This document shows, piece by piece, positions 42,825-43,145 of a DNA stretch of 43,145 nt. The notes under the pieces were generated by a model. It searched no databases and was not told the origin of the DNA. It worked only from the letters and a program-made list of their open reading frames with translations. Position 1 is the stretch's first letter; every line of letters begins with the position of its first letter. This stretch comes from Nonomuraea longispora (GTDB lineage: Bacteria > Actinomycetota > Actinomycetes > Streptosporangiales > Streptosporangiaceae): contig NZ_SMJZ01000061.1 in NCBI RefSeq assembly GCF_004348345.1, positions 1-43,145 on the forward strand, read 5' to 3'. The translations under genes were made by a program, and so were the position numbers.

Positions 42825-43145
42825 ATGGCGTTCTTGTCACGGCTGTTCAGGCGGGGCGATCCGCTGGCCGAGCGTGAAGAGGCACGCCGGCAGGGGATGC
42901 GGGACGCCCGGCGGCATCCGCTGGGCGAGTTCACCGATCCGGAGTTCCAGCCCGCGTACGTGACGGAGATCCGTGCCCGGGCCCGTGAGCAGATCACCGA
43001 GGTCGACCGGCGGCTGGCCGCCACCCGGACGGCGCTGACGGAACGCGCGCTCGGCGAGCGGGAGATCATCCTGCGGGAGCTCGGCAGGAGCGACACCCTG
43101 CCCCAGCCGTCCCCGAACGGCCACACCTCCGAGCCCCACCCGGGC
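42825..43145 (+). CDS. Small charged coiled-coil protein, C-terminus outside the window
   Basis: An ATG at 42825 follows CAGGAGAGACGCGG and opens a frame that runs 107 codons to the window end without a stop. The product begins MAFLSRLFRRGDPLAEREEA. It contains a long Arg/Glu-rich helix (about 45-85, EQITEVDRRLAATRTALTER) predicted to form a coiled coil, then a Pro/Ser-rich tail. I recognise no family. Its hydrophobic first residues could contact a membrane. Confidence 0.6.
   Translation, partial: MAFLSRLFRRGDPLAEREEARRQGMRDARRHPLGEFTDPEFQPAYVTEIRARAREQITEVDRRLAATRTALTERALGEREIILRELGRSDTLPQPSPNGHTSEPHPG

Noticed and set aside
42761..43139. Minus-strand frames of 100-121 codons at the right edge.
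   Set aside because: The plus-strand frame from 42825 has a ribosome site and an open end; the minus frames look like shadows.
1..43145. CRISPR arrays, insertion sequences, tRNA or rRNA genes.
   Set aside because: No regularly spaced repeats, transposase motifs or cloverleaf/rRNA signatures were seen on either strand.

Overview
This is a high-GC window (about 70% G+C) with 4-bp start/stop overlaps throughout, GTG starts and one probable leaderless promoter. These traits, plus a fused-type glycyl-tRNA synthetase, RecO next to UppS, a CGNR zinc-finger protein, a DUF6703-like membrane protein and a Zur-controlled zinc operon, point to a filamentous actinomycete. A member of Streptosporangiaceae such as Nonomuraea is my best guess, without a database check.

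Region A (1-5847, minus strand) is one tightly coupled operon: a 48-residue secreted peptide, MoxR AAA+ ATPase, DUF58 protein, VWA membrane protein, PDZ-less HtrA-type protease, OmpR-type response regulator and a sensor histidine kinase cut by the window edge. Every junction except protease/regulator is an ATGA or GTGA overlap. Region B (5848-8427) is ordinary: an intergenic stretch with a tandem repeat and hairpins, glyQS, a small ABM-domain protein and a DUF6703-like membrane protein.

Region C (8428-33940) is the main interest: about 25 kb that reads as a complete oxalate/glyoxylate/formate island. An OFA-type MFS carrier would import oxalate. Frc (CoA transferase) and an NDP-forming acyl-CoA synthetase would make oxalyl-CoA. 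A TPP enzyme of the oxalyl-CoA decarboxylase/2-hydroxyacyl-CoA lyase type would give formyl-CoA. A PanE-type reductase could reduce oxalyl-CoA to glyoxylate. Gcl, GlxR and Hyi take glyoxylate to glycerate. A split NAD-linked molybdenum formate dehydrogenase, with its own MoeA-like protein and FdhD, oxidises formate. A second SucCD pair, an ALDH, a TerC protein, a divergent Nramp-like transporter and an FCD-type GntR regulator complete the set. Four intergenic regions carry a recurrent CATAC-N-GTATG palindrome, the likely GntR operator, tying the divergent and separate operons into one regulon.

Region D (33941-37166) is a zinc-uptake operon, znuA-znuC-znuB-zur, behind a Zur box that overlaps a leaderless promoter. 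Region E (37106-43145) holds an EamA exporter, a CGNR regulator, uppS, recO, a CDP-alcohol phosphatidyltransferase with a DUF5941-like partner, and the start of a small coiled-coil protein cut by the window end. No RNA genes, insertion sequences, phage genes or CRISPR arrays were seen.
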